This document shows positions 40,003 through 47,988 of a stretch of 55,367 bases of DNA, one piece after another. Under the pieces are notes generated by a model that searched no databases, had not been told where the DNA came from, and worked only from the letters and a program-made list of their open reading frames with translations. The DNA is from a bacterium (lineage in GTDB: Bacteria; Thermotogota; Thermotogae; Mesoaciditogales; Mesoaciditogaceae): positions 1-55,367 of the forward strand of contig JAJYYZ010000010.1 in the NCBI GenBank assembly GCA_021800445.1. The letters run 5' to 3'. Position numbers and translations under genes: made by a program. Position 1 is the first letter of the stretch. Each line of letters begins with the position of its first letter.

Positions 40003-41681
40003 TGTTTTTGGATACCATCGTTATAAATGGAACCTTTGTGAACAGTTACAACCAGATAATATCAAGTCCGTACTTCAAGCGGTTTATGAAAGAATATTTA
40101 GAACACCTTGAAAAGAAAGGCAACTTCCCGAAGATTTTGAAGTCATTCAAGAAAAAAACTTACAGATATCAGGAATTGTTGAGCTTTCTCTACACAATTA
40201 CCTTAAAGCCCGTTGAAGATATGGACGAAGTCTCAAGAATCGAACTTTACGATTTCGTTGAAGGTTTTTACGATTTCTGGAGAGAAAAGCACAGATTTAT
40301 AGTCAAAAGAGAGAGATTTTCTAAAGACATAAATGAAAGAAACGGCATCCTCAAATCGGCAATATATTTGGGAGAAGAATTTGAAAACACAGTCAGAAAC
40401 CTTTACAGAGATCTTGAATTCAATATATCTTTGAAGACCCAAAAAGTTTTCAGGCAACTTCCCAGTGGAGCACAGGTTATATTTATAACGGACAAAATGA
40501 GAGCCCCTCTTAAGAAAAGGATGAATTACGAATGGATGTACACCGTGCCGTTCATATGGAACAGCATAATCGAACCGCCGGCGATATTTCACACCAAATC
40601 AAACAAAAGAACCGGCGTCTTTCCAGTTGTCAAGTCTAAATTTCTCGATAAAGTCGATCTTGCAGGTACCGGATGGTATGCCGTCCCGATACACGTCGGG
40701 AAATTGCTCATCTACGTTTATTTCAATTACAAATATCTCGCCCATGCGGCCGGCCTTGCTAATCTTTTTGATATAGGGGACCCCAGCGATCCGCAAAAGC
40801 CGGATGGAATAGTTATCTTTGGTCTTCCGATAGAGCAGATTGGCAAAGAGTACAAAGACGGTGTGATATACGAAGATGAAGTATACACGGGCGTTATACC
40901 CGATCTCGACGAAAATGATTATTTCGGGTATGCGAAAAAAATGATCCTGACAGTTCACAATCTCATAATGATAGACAGAGGGAAATTGCCAATTCACGGA
41001 TCATTAGCATCGATAAAACTCAAAAACGGAAAATCGGCCAATGCAATGTTTGTCGGAGACAGCGGGGCGGGAAAATCAGAAACATTGTACGCCCTTGGAA
41101 ATCTCGACGAAGTCGAATCGGTCAACATACTCATCGATGACATGGGATCTTTGAGCATAGAAGACGATAAAGTGGTGGCATACGGCACAGAAGTAGGTGC
41201 TTTCGTGAGACTTGACGATCTTCCTCCGGGCTATGCTTACTCAACACTGGACAGAAGCATTTTCATGAATCCGGATCAGACGAATGCACGCGTCATAGTA
41301 CCATTTGACAATTACGAAGACATAATAACTCCGATAAAAATAGATTTCTTCCTTTACGCCAACAACTACACCGCTGTTGATTTGGATGACGAAAGAATTC
41401 TCTTTTTCAAAGACGTCAAAAGTGCACTCGAAGTATTTTCGGCCGGAGCAAGAATGGCAAAGGGTACAACCTCTGAAAAAGGCCTTTCGTTTTCCTACTT
41501 CGCAAATCCGTTTGGAGCGGTGCAAAGAAAGACAATTCACGAGAAGTTGGCGGAAAAATACGTTGAAAAGATGTTCGAAAGCGGTGTAAAAGTCGGAGAG
41601 ATAAGGACGATGCTCGGTGTCAGCGGATATGAAAAAGAAGGAACCACCATGGCGGCACATGCACTTTTGGAAAATATATGA
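40002..41681 (+). CDS. P-loop protein of the HPr kinase/PEP carboxykinase fold
   Basis: A 559-residue cytoplasmic protein. The P-loop is GDSGAGKS at 352-359, preceded by PIHGSLASIKL (His at 332) and followed by a metal-binding-like IDDMG (378-382). This arrangement is that of HPr kinase and PEP carboxykinase. About 330 N-terminal residues are not assignable, and the classical HprK signature after the P-loop is not visible. No HPr gene is nearby. It may therefore be an ATP-type PEPCK relative or a protein kinase. Start choices are ATG 40002 (used), GTG 39999 and TTG 40008, all behind AAGGAGAG. A hairpin follows immediately. Confidence 0.7.
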   Translation: MFLDTIVINGTFVNSYNQIISSPYFKRFMKEYLEHLEKKGNFPKILKSFKKKTYRYQELLSFLYTITLKPVEDMDEVSRIELYDFVEGFYDFWREKHRFIVKRERFSKDINERNGILKSAIYLGEEFENTVRNLYRDLEFNISLKTQKVFRQLPSGAQVIFITDKMRAPLKKRMNYEWMYTVPFIWNSIIEPPAIFHTKSNKRTGVFPVVKSKFLDKVDLAGTGWYAVPIHVGKLLIYVYFNYKYLAHAAGLANLFDIGDPSDPQKPDGIVIFGLPIEQIGKEYKDGVIYEDEVYTGVIPDLDENDYFGYAKKMILTVHNLIMIDRGKLPIHGSLASIKLKNGKSANAMFVGDSGAGKSETLYALGNLDEVESVNILIDDMGSLSIEDDKVVAYGTEVGAFVRLDDLPPGYAYSTLDRSIFMNPDQTNARVIVPFDNYEDIITPIKIDFFLYANNYTAVDLDDERILFFKDVKSALEVFSAGARMAKGTTSEKGLSFSYFANPFGAVQRKTIHEKLAEKYVEKMFESGVKVGEIRTMLGVSGYEKEGTTMAAHALLENI

Positions 41682-41704
41682 ACGCGATCTTCACGATCGC
41701 GTTC
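41680..41704 (+). terminator. Hairpin at the end of the HPr kinase/PEPCK-like gene
   Basis: GAACGCGATC/GATCGCGTTC forms a perfect 10-bp stem with a TTCAC loop, overlapping the stop codon. There is no T-tract directly after it, so it may stabilise the mRNA end or act with Rho. Confidence 0.55.
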
Positions 41705-41831
41705 ATTCGGTGAACTACCCCGTCGTATAAAGGTTTTTTACTTTTCATCTCCAAAAGATCGAGTGTTCCTTTTGTCATAGGCTTTTGATTTCAAACTCGA
41801 AGATCATCATAGATGCTTCTTTAACGCTCTT

Positions 41832-41878
41832 TTGAGCAAGAATTCTCCCACTTCTATAAGTGGTGGGAGTATGTCACA
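41832..41878 (+). repeat. Solo IS200/IS605-type right end, third copy
   Basis: TTGAGCAAG, the bulged CCACTT/AAGTGG hairpin and GTATGTCACA are as at 1031-1076, without tnpB. The sequence about 120 nt upstream (GAACTACCCCGTC, 41713-41725) could be a left end, which would make a miniature element of about 165 bp, but I cannot compare it with a complete copy. Confidence 0.75.
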
Positions 41879-41921
41879 AGTTAAACATACATCGATTAGG
41901 CGGATCTCATATGAAAATAGT

Positions 41922-42194
41922 TCATTCAACGCTGTTTTTGAGATTTTTGCCGGCGTGAAATTTCGGTGCCCTTCTCGCCTTTATCTTGATTGCCTTTCCC
42001 GTTCTTGGATTACGTCCATTTCTCGCTGCCCTTTTGACCGAAGAAAATGTCCCGAAGCCGACAAAAGATATGCTGTTTCCTTTGGCAACGACGTCCCTTA
42101 TTGCCTTCAGCGTACCGTCCAGTATAACGGCAACATCTTTTTTCATCATATCCGTACTTTTTGCAACCTCATTGACAAGGTCCTTTTTATTCAT
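41922..42194 (-). CDS. hup: HU-family DNA-binding protein
   Basis: A 90-residue nucleoid protein. NKKDLVNEVA at the N-terminus, VGFGTF, the DNA-wrapping arm RNGRNPRTGK and the C-terminal PKFHAGKNLK are classic HU features. The ATG at 42194 follows GGAGGAAAT; a longer upstream frame has no similarity to HU. It is transcribed alone from a strong promoter. Confidence 0.96.
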   Translation of the reverse strand: MNKKDLVNEVAKSTDMMKKDVAVILDGTLKAIRDVVAKGNSISFVGFGTFSSVKRAARNGRNPRTGKAIKIKARRAPKFHAGKNLKNSVE

Positions 42195-42221
42195 AATTTC
42201 CTCCTTGATTTCAGTTATTTG

Positions 42222-42251
42222 AATATACCATCCATAGGTGCAGCGTGTCAA
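42222..42251 (-). promoter_or_regulatory. Promoter of the HU gene
   Basis: On the - strand, TTGACA (42246-42251) and TATATT (42222-42227) are separated by 18 bp, with TGG just before the -10. It is the closest match to consensus in the window, consistent with an abundant protein. The rest of the gap (42252-42392) contains no gene. Confidence 0.7.
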
Positions 42252-42392
42252 ATAAATCTTTGTGAAGTATCTAAAAAAATAACAAAGAAATGCCAGAAGA
42301 CAGAATTCAGGACAATACTTTGGGACTTTTCTCCGGTGATCTGGTACAAAAACATAAAAATTCATTCAGAATATACGAAATGCGGGGTAATA

Positions 42393-43784
42393 TTAACTTT
42401 TGTTAATTCTTTTGTAGGGAGTATATTCAGAATCATCGATTTTGATGTAAAAAATTCCGAAAGATCCTGCGGATATTTCTCCCGATATTATTGAACATTT
42501 GATGGATAATCTATTGTTGCTAAAATGATCTATGAAAAAAGTATCATTCATCAACGCTGAATCATGAGTGTAGAGTTCTACTTTTTTGTCTTCGTTTGTG
42601 GGATTTACAACTACAAGTTTAGTTTCACTTACGCGATCTGTCTTCCTCATAAAAGCGAGTACTTCAGGTGTATTGCTTATTACTGACTCAAAAAATCCTT
42701 CATTGAGAGCTTTCGAATTCTTGAAAAGTGATATAATAGCACGGTAAAACATCAGGGTTTCGTTTGACTGGCTTGCTAATTCCCATTTCATCGGCTCTCT
42801 ACAAAATGGATCTCCCTTACTGTTAAGGCCTATTTCTTCTCCATAATAAATAATAGGACTTCCTGGCAGTGTGAATTGTAATGCAACGGCCAATTTCCAT
42901 AATTTATCAAAAATGTTTTTTATCCTTGGTGTATCGTGAGATGACAACATATTCCAACTTGAAAGTAACACGTTACCACCACAATCTTTTACAGTATCAG
43001 ATAAAATTTTTGCCGCAAAATTACCATCTATCTTTCTTGAAATATATTTTTTTATTATTTCCATGAAATAGTAATTCATAACCCCGTCCAATATCCCATT
43101 TGATATCCATTCTTGGGGATATGACCATATTTCACCAACAGCTGTTTTTCCTCCTATTTTTTTGACATTTGTAGTTATTTCATGACAATAATCGTAACCG
43201 AGTTCATATGCACAATCAAGTCGCAAACCATCCACACCGATTTTTATCCATTTTTCGAGAACAGAATTTTTTACCCCCCAAAGAATTTCCTTCAATTTTT
43301 CATTTTCAAGATTAAGTTCCGGCATATTTTTGACATTCGCCCAATAAACGAAATTATCTGCTTTTTTCCTGAAAAAATCCTTTTCTTTGCCGTTTTCCAC
43401 GGCGGATTTGAACCAAGGATGTTTACTTCCAACATGATTAAATGTGACATCAATAAAGATTTGCATCCCATTGTTATGGACAATTTTACAGAGTTTTTCA
43501 ATATCATTTTCATCACCAAGTACTGGATCGATACTGAAGAAATCCATACAATCATAGCGATGATTGGTAGTTGCTTTGAAGATAGGAGTTATGTAGATAA
43601 ATTCGATCCCAAGATCTCTTAAATAAGGAATTTTTGAGATAATTCCCTTCAAATTTCCCCCATAAAAATCATATTCCTGTCCTTCATGTTGTACGACAGG
43701 TTTATCCCACGATAGGAAATCCTCACTTTTTCCTACCCTGTAAAATCTATCTGGGAATATCTCATAACCTACATAGGCTTTCAC
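42393..43784 (-). CDS. GH13 alpha-amylase-family enzyme (neopullulanase/cyclomaltodextrinase-like)
   Basis: A 463-residue cytoplasmic enzyme without signal peptide. The barrel motifs are complete: DVTFNHVGS, GVDGLRLDCA with nucleophile D190, VGEIW with acid/base E218, and SSHDTPR with D284. The start YEIFPDRFYRVG is typical of maltogenic-amylase/neopullulanase types, but their N-terminal starch-binding domain is missing. It would hydrolyse imported maltodextrins or related alpha-glucans. The start is GTG at 43784 after AAAGGGAG. It follows malE, with a terminator in between, so expression may come partly from read-through. Confidence 0.9.
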   Translation of the reverse strand: MKAYVGYEIFPDRFYRVGKSEDFLSWDKPVVQHEGQEYDFYGGNLKGIISKIPYLRDLGIEFIYITPIFKATTNHRYDCMDFFSIDPVLGDENDIEKLCKIVHNNGMQIFIDVTFNHVGSKHPWFKSAVENGKEKDFFRKKADNFVYWANVKNMPELNLENEKLKEILWGVKNSVLEKWIKIGVDGLRLDCAYELGYDYCHEITTNVKKIGGKTAVGEIWSYPQEWISNGILDGVMNYYFMEIIKKYISRKIDGNFAAKILSDTVKDCGGNVLLSSWNMLSSHDTPRIKNIFDKLWKLAVALQFTLPGSPIIYYGEEIGLNSKGDPFCREPMKWELASQSNETLMFYRAIISLFKNSKALNEGFFESVISNTPEVLAFMRKTDRVSETKLVVVNPTNEDKKVELYTHDSALMNDTFFIDHFSNNRLSIKCSIISGEISAGSFGIFYIKIDDSEYTPYKRINKS

Positions 43785-43829
43785 AACTTTTATGCGCTCC
43801 CTTTAAGAAAATTTTGCTGATGCTGTTTC

Positions 43830-43859
43830 AAAAAGCAAGGCGGATTTTTCCCGTCTTGC
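43830..43859 (-). terminator. Terminator or attenuator between malE-like and GH13 genes
   Basis: On the - strand, GCAAGACGG/CCGCCTTGC (one mismatch) with a 7-nt loop is followed by TTTTTG. It would reduce GH13 expression relative to the binding protein. Confidence 0.65.
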
Positions 43860-43871
43860 AAAAAATTGAAT

Positions 43872-45050
43872 TCAGTGGGATATAGCCTGCTTTATCTGTT
43901 GAACAGCCGTTACAAGTGCCTGTTGAGGTTGCTCCTTGCCACTTATTGAGAGATCTACAGCATTCATCCAAGCGTTCCAAACGGATGTCATCTGTGGAAT
44001 ATTCGGCATAGGAGTTGTATTTTTCAACGCTTCAACAAAGCCTTTAAGCCAAGGAGCTTCTTCTTCTGCTTTAGCAGCAACATCGTAACGGGCTGGAATT
44101 CTTGGATCTGCTTGCCATAATTTATAAATAGTATCTGGGGTATTGACGTAATCATTCAAGAATTCCGCGGCTTGGATCTGATTGGGAGATTTAGCGCTTA
44201 TCATAAATCCTTGAACGCCGATAAAAGGTTTTCCACCAGGAATTGGTGCCACTCCAAAGTTGATGCCCGCCTTTTGAATACCAGGTACTGCCCATTCTCC
44301 ATCTATGTACATAGCAGCTTTTCCCGCGTCAAAGAGATTTACAGATTCGTTATAATCCTCCCCTTGTGGAATTAAACCGGCTTGAAAGAATTTATCTATA
44401 TATTCCAGTCCTTTAACTGCACCGGCATTATCAAGTCCTATATCATTAGGATCAAGTGTACCTTCTGAATTGGTACCAAATACATAACCACCAAATCCCT
44501 GAATAAATGGAGCAGAAAAATATGGATCTTGGTAAACGCCATAAGCAAGTCCATAAAATCCATTACTGGTCATCTCTTTTGCCATCGTGAAGAGTTGATC
44601 TGGAGTTGTAGGTGGATTGGTAACATAATCTTTGTTGTAAAAAAGAGCAAGCACGTCCATGGAATACGGAAGACCGTAAAGTTTACCATTGTAAGAAAAG
44701 GCTTGAAGAGCGGTTGGAGGAAATTGCTTGAGTTGATCTTGAGTAAGGAAGGTTATAGGTGATAAAAGTCCATCTGCCACCAATTCTCCAATCCAATCAT
44801 TTGCACCAACTATTATATCCGGTCCTTTATCTGCCGCCGCTGCTGTTATAAAATCTGATCTGATGTCGCCACTAATCAGATCAACTTTAACTGGTATGCC
44901 GTAAACCGCTTGAAATTCATTACCAACTTGCGTAAGTATAGGGGCTCTAGCAGCATCTGCCCAAATTAAAAGACTTCCGGGTGTAGCGGCAAACACCGCC
45001 ATCGTTAAAATTCCAAGAAACATGATGCTTAGAATCATCATACGTTTCAT
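43872..45050 (-). CDS. Maltose/maltodextrin-binding protein-like ABC substrate-binding protein
   Basis: A 392-residue exported protein. The ATG at 45050 follows AGGGAGGAA; nine more codons upstream are in frame but unlikely. The signal peptide ends near AVFA. The mature start PGSLLIWADAARAPILTQVGNEFQAVYGIPVKV and YGLPYSMDVLALFYN are close to MalE. No MalF/MalG genes lie beside it on this strand, so it either shares the permeases at 49308-51033 or uses distant ones. A palindrome covers the expected transcription start (45073-45094). Confidence 0.9.
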   Translation of the reverse strand: MKRMMILSIMFLGILTMAVFAATPGSLLIWADAARAPILTQVGNEFQAVYGIPVKVDLISGDIRSDFITAAAADKGPDIIVGANDWIGELVADGLLSPITFLTQDQLKQFPPTALQAFSYNGKLYGLPYSMDVLALFYNKDYVTNPPTTPDQLFTMAKEMTSNGFYGLAYGVYQDPYFSAPFIQGFGGYVFGTNSEGTLDPNDIGLDNAGAVKGLEYIDKFFQAGLIPQGEDYNESVNLFDAGKAAMYIDGEWAVPGIQKAGINFGVAPIPGGKPFIGVQGFMISAKSPNQIQAAEFLNDYVNTPDTIYKLWQADPRIPARYDVAAKAEEEAPWLKGFVEALKNTTPMPNIPQMTSVWNAWMNAVDLSISGKEQPQQALVTAVQQIKQAISH

Positions 45051-45072
45051 AAAAATTCCTCCCTTCTGAAAA

Positions 45073-45100
45073 TTCAAAGCAAGTTTGCTTTGAAATTATA
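45073..45100 (-). promoter_or_regulatory. malE-like promoter -10 with a 22-bp operator-like palindrome
   Basis: TATAAT (complement of 45095-45100) is followed at once by arms TTCAAAGCAA and TTGCTTTGAA around a 2-bp centre (45073-45094). A palindrome at +1 suggests repression, most simply by the LacI protein encoded just upstream. It could alternatively act as a weak terminator of lacI, since TTTTC follows it. Confidence 0.55.
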
Positions 45101-45138
45101 TTCTAAACCTTCGCCAAATTCACAAATTACATGAATTG

Positions 45139-46131
45139 TTAATTTGTTGATCTTTCGATATATGTCGGAGTAATTTTTACATATACTCTTTCATGTGTAC
45201 CGTTTAATATCTTGGTTGCCAGTTTTTCAGCAGCAATTTTACCCAATTCTTCTATTGGTTGATGAATTGTACTTATACCAACCTTTTCCGTGAAATTAAG
45301 ATCATCATATCCGATCATTGAAAAATTTTCTCTAACTTTTTTCCCGGCAGATTCGCACCCTGACATAAATCCCCAGGCCAAAATGTCTGATACTGAAAAA
45401 ACACTAAAATGTCTCTTAACTTGCTTTGCGATCTTCACACCAACATCATAAGCTTTAGACCAATCGAGCAGTTCAGGAATATGTTTTACTTTTGATATAT
45501 CTATACCTTTTTCCTTAATTCCATCGATGAATCCTGCTATTCTATCTTTGAAAACATGACTTGAAAACATTTCATCGCTTTCAAAACCACCAAGAATAAA
45601 AATCGATGATTCATTACGGATCTCAAGATGCTGAGCTACCATTTTCCCTCCAACATAATTATCAATATGTACGCAATCGTTTCTATCATCAAAAGTATCA
45701 ACCATTATATATGGTTTATTTGTCGGCAATGAATTGGAAAAAAACATCTTTGAAAGTGACAATGAAGTAACAAGCAGACCATCTGTATGGTAGAGATAAT
45801 GCGAGGGATCTGAAAAACGTTTCAATCTGTCTCTGGATAAAAGCGAGAACAGAATACTGTCAAACCCATATTTTGAAAGGATAGAATCTATTGAATTGAT
45901 TAATCTCCCTTGAAATTCATATCCTATTGTCGGAAGAATCACAGAAATCATCTTTGTTTTTCCAGTTGAAAGATGACGCGCATGTACATTCGGACTGTAT
46001 TCGAGAGCATTTATCGCTTTAAGTACAGCCTCACGATTTCTGACTTTAACCGTTGAATCATTATTTAAAATTTTTGAAACAGTGCCAACACTTACATTTG
46101 CCAATTTAGCAACATCTTTTATAGTCGACAT
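45139..46131 (-). CDS. LacI-family transcriptional regulator
   Basis: A 330-residue repressor. The N-terminal helix-turn-helix is canonical (TIKDVAKLANVSVGTVSKIL, residues 3-22), with the hinge SPNVHARHLSTG. The rest is a periplasmic-binding-protein-like sugar sensor (ISVILPTIGYEFQG..., FSMIGYDDLNF). GGTGAT precedes the ATG. It lies between the malE-like gene and the divergent ROK gene and most likely controls the alpha-glucan genes on one or both strands. Confidence 0.93.
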   Translation of the reverse strand: MSTIKDVAKLANVSVGTVSKILNNDSTVKVRNREAVLKAINALEYSPNVHARHLSTGKTKMISVILPTIGYEFQGRLINSIDSILSKYGFDSILFSLLSRDRLKRFSDPSHYLYHTDGLLVTSLSLSKMFFSNSLPTNKPYIMVDTFDDRNDCVHIDNYVGGKMVAQHLEIRNESSIFILGGFESDEMFSSHVFKDRIAGFIDGIKEKGIDISKVKHIPELLDWSKAYDVGVKIAKQVKRHFSVFSVSDILAWGFMSGCESAGKKVRENFSMIGYDDLNFTEKVGISTIHQPIEELGKIAAEKLATKILNGTHERVYVKITPTYIERSTN

Positions 46132-46148
46132 TTAATCACCTTCTGTTA

Positions 46149-46189
46149 TGAACCGGTTCATTTTAGCATTTTCAAAACAACATAAACAA
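46149..46189 (-). promoter_or_regulatory. lacI promoter with LacI-type operator TGAACCGGTTCA
   Basis: On the - strand, TTGTTT (46184-46189), an 18-bp spacer and TGCTAAAAT give an extended -10 (46160-46165). The perfect 12-bp palindrome TGAACCGGTTCA (46149-46160) overlaps the -10 edge, with a central CCGG typical of LacI-family sites. This implies autoregulation. Confidence 0.65.
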
Positions 46190-46424
46190 GTATCTATTTT
46201 AGGCAAAAAAAGATATCTATGACATTTATATCGTTATTGCGCTTTAAATCTCGTTATTGATCAATAAATCTTTGATTTTCATATGGTATATCTTTAAATG
46301 ACGCGTATCATAAGAAATCTTTTGATAATAAGCGTAAATTGAAGAAATCACAAGTAATAATATTTTAAACTGTTATTTTATTAAAAAAATGGTTAATAAA
46401 GCCATAAACAACCTAAAAACGGTA

Positions 46425-46453
46425 TTGCAAAGTTTAGTTATAAAGGTTAAAAT
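46425..46453 (+). promoter_or_regulatory. Promoter of the ROK regulator gene
   Basis: TTGCAA (46425-46430), a 17-bp spacer and TAAAAT (46448-46453), 47 nt before the TTG start. Confidence 0.6.
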
Positions 46454-46500
46454 GTTAATCGAAACTTACTTTATTTATAAGAGAAAGGAATTACGGCAGA

Positions 46501-47724
46501 TTGAAAAAACTGTTTAAGTCTAAAAGTGAGAACTTTGTCGTATCTTCAATAATAGAAAATGATGTCATTGATAGAACAAGTCTTTCGAAAGTAACTGGTA
46601 TGAGTCTTCCGGCTATATCAAAAATTGTGCGGAATTTGATCGATCGCGGAATAGTCGAAGAGATTGGTACATCAACGTCGTCAGGCGGAAGGAAACCAAT
46701 TCTTTTAAAATTCAATTCTTATTATAGATTCGCAATCGGAATAAAAATTGGTCTAGGATATGTCTATGTGATCGTCACAGATTTTGTCGGTAATGTGATT
46801 TTGAGATTTGCAGAACATTTTGATAGAACTGCAAATCCAGAGAATACTTTAATGCGATTGCTCGAAAAATCAAAAGAACGTATAAAGTCCAGCGGTATAG
46901 AAATCAAAAAAATCATAGGGATAGGTGTTGCTATATCTGGATCTGTGGATCAGGAAAAAGGTACTTTGATTTTCTCAAGCATTCTTGGTTGGGAAAATGT
47001 TGAGATATCTAAAATTTTTAACAAAGTAATGAAAGTACCGGTAGTTGTTCTTAACGATGTTAAATCTTTTACTTTGGCACAGGTATGGAAAGGGGCAAAA
47101 AAAGAATACAAGAATTTTCTTGTGGTAACTATTGGAACTGGGATCGGTCTCGGAATAGTTACCGGTAGGAAATTGTACGTTGGAAACGGAAATGCTGGTG
47201 AATTTGGTCACATAGTGGTGAATTCTGATGGTGAAAAATGTACCTGTGGAAGAAAAGGTTGTCTTGAAACGGAAGTTTCATTTGGAGCGCTTGTAAGAAA
47301 GATAAAGGCACGGGACAATTTTGAGATTGACAAAGTTATTTCTGTAAGCAGAGAGAATGAAGGAGAAGAGACATTGCTTCAAATTCTTAGGATAACGAAA
47401 GAGAAAAATGAAAGTTTGTTTAAAAGTTCCTTTGAAAATTTCAAAAAATTCTTGGGTACAGCGCTTGTGGATCTTGTGAATATTTTTAACCCTCCCCTGA
47501 TAATTCTTGGTGGAGAAGCACTTGAATTCGGTGAGTATTTTATCAAAGATGTTTCAAATTATATACATGATAATGCCTTCAATGCTTTTGGCAAAAATGT
47601 TGAGATTGCGGAAGATACATTGGGAGAAGATGCATGGTCATTCGGTGTTATATATTTATTAATACAGCAAGCGTTTGGGAAGGAACCGATTATAAAAGAG
47701 GTAATGATAAAAGAAAAATCATGA
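46501..47724 (+). CDS. ROK-family transcriptional regulator
   Basis: A 407-residue protein with an N-terminal winged helix (about 1-65: RTSLSKVTGMSLPAISKIVRN) and a ROK domain. The sugar-kinase-like part has GVAISGSVD, TIGTGIGLGIV, GNAGEFGH and the zinc motif CTCGRKGCLE. Regulators of this type respond to sugars such as xylose or glucose. The start is TTG at 46501 with AAAGGAATT some 11 nt upstream. The last codons (KEKS, stop) form the left half of a 36-bp direct repeat found again at 53045. It probably regulates the binding protein-permease-dextranase genes that follow. Confidence 0.92.
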   Translation: MKKLFKSKSENFVVSSIIENDVIDRTSLSKVTGMSLPAISKIVRNLIDRGIVEEIGTSTSSGGRKPILLKFNSYYRFAIGIKIGLGYVYVIVTDFVGNVILRFAEHFDRTANPENTLMRLLEKSKERIKSSGIEIKKIIGIGVAISGSVDQEKGTLIFSSILGWENVEISKIFNKVMKVPVVVLNDVKSFTLAQVWKGAKKEYKNFLVVTIGTGIGLGIVTGRKLYVGNGNAGEFGHIVVNSDGEKCTCGRKGCLETEVSFGALVRKIKARDNFEIDKVISVSRENEGEETLLQILRITKEKNESLFKSSFENFKKFLGTALVDLVNIFNPPLIILGGEALEFGEYFIKDVSNYIHDNAFNAFGKNVEIAEDTLGEDAWSFGVIYLLIQQAFGKEPIIKEVMIKEKS

Positions 47725-47745
47725 TTGGTTTTTGCTTCAATGAAG
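47710..47745 (+). repeat. 36-bp direct repeat, left copy (ROK gene tail)
   Basis: Identical over 36 bp to 53045-53080. It includes the last five codons of the ROK gene and 21 bp beyond. The gap from here to 47988 has no gene; it contains a GAGGAGGTG sequence and a small CTCAAAA/TTTTGAG hairpin (47900-47920). Confidence 0.9.
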
Positions 47746-47988
47746 TGAATTTTACGTAGGGTCTTTCAAAATTACAATACAAAAATCTGTATCCAAACCA
47801 AAAAAGAACAAATGGCGTCTTTTGCATCTGAAATGAATCAGAAAAGATGAACAATCAACAATTTCTCTGTCTTAGAAAATCTTTAAGAGAGGAGGTGAAC
47901 TCAAAATTCTGATTTTTGAGAGTTATGTGAATAGAATATTTAATATGTTTTGAAAGATCCTACGATAGGAAAAGGAGGGAAAGATGAT

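Larger units (their letters stand above)
46132..46500. other. Divergent regulatory region between LacI and ROK genes
   Basis: An AT-rich 369-bp gap without a gene. It contains the lacI promoter and operator (46149-46189), the ROK promoter (46425-46453), and an inverted pair AAGTTT (46430-46435) and AAACTT further on around the ROK transcription start, which may be a ROK site. Confidence 0.6.

Noticed and set aside
36930-41681. Defence or toxin-antitoxin island around the tRNA-Gln gene
   Set aside because: No integrase, no attachment duplication of the tRNA 3' end was found, and neighbours look chromosomal.
41832-42494. A 220-codon + strand frame
   Set aside because: It begins in the IS right end and is antisense to HU; no family pattern is visible.
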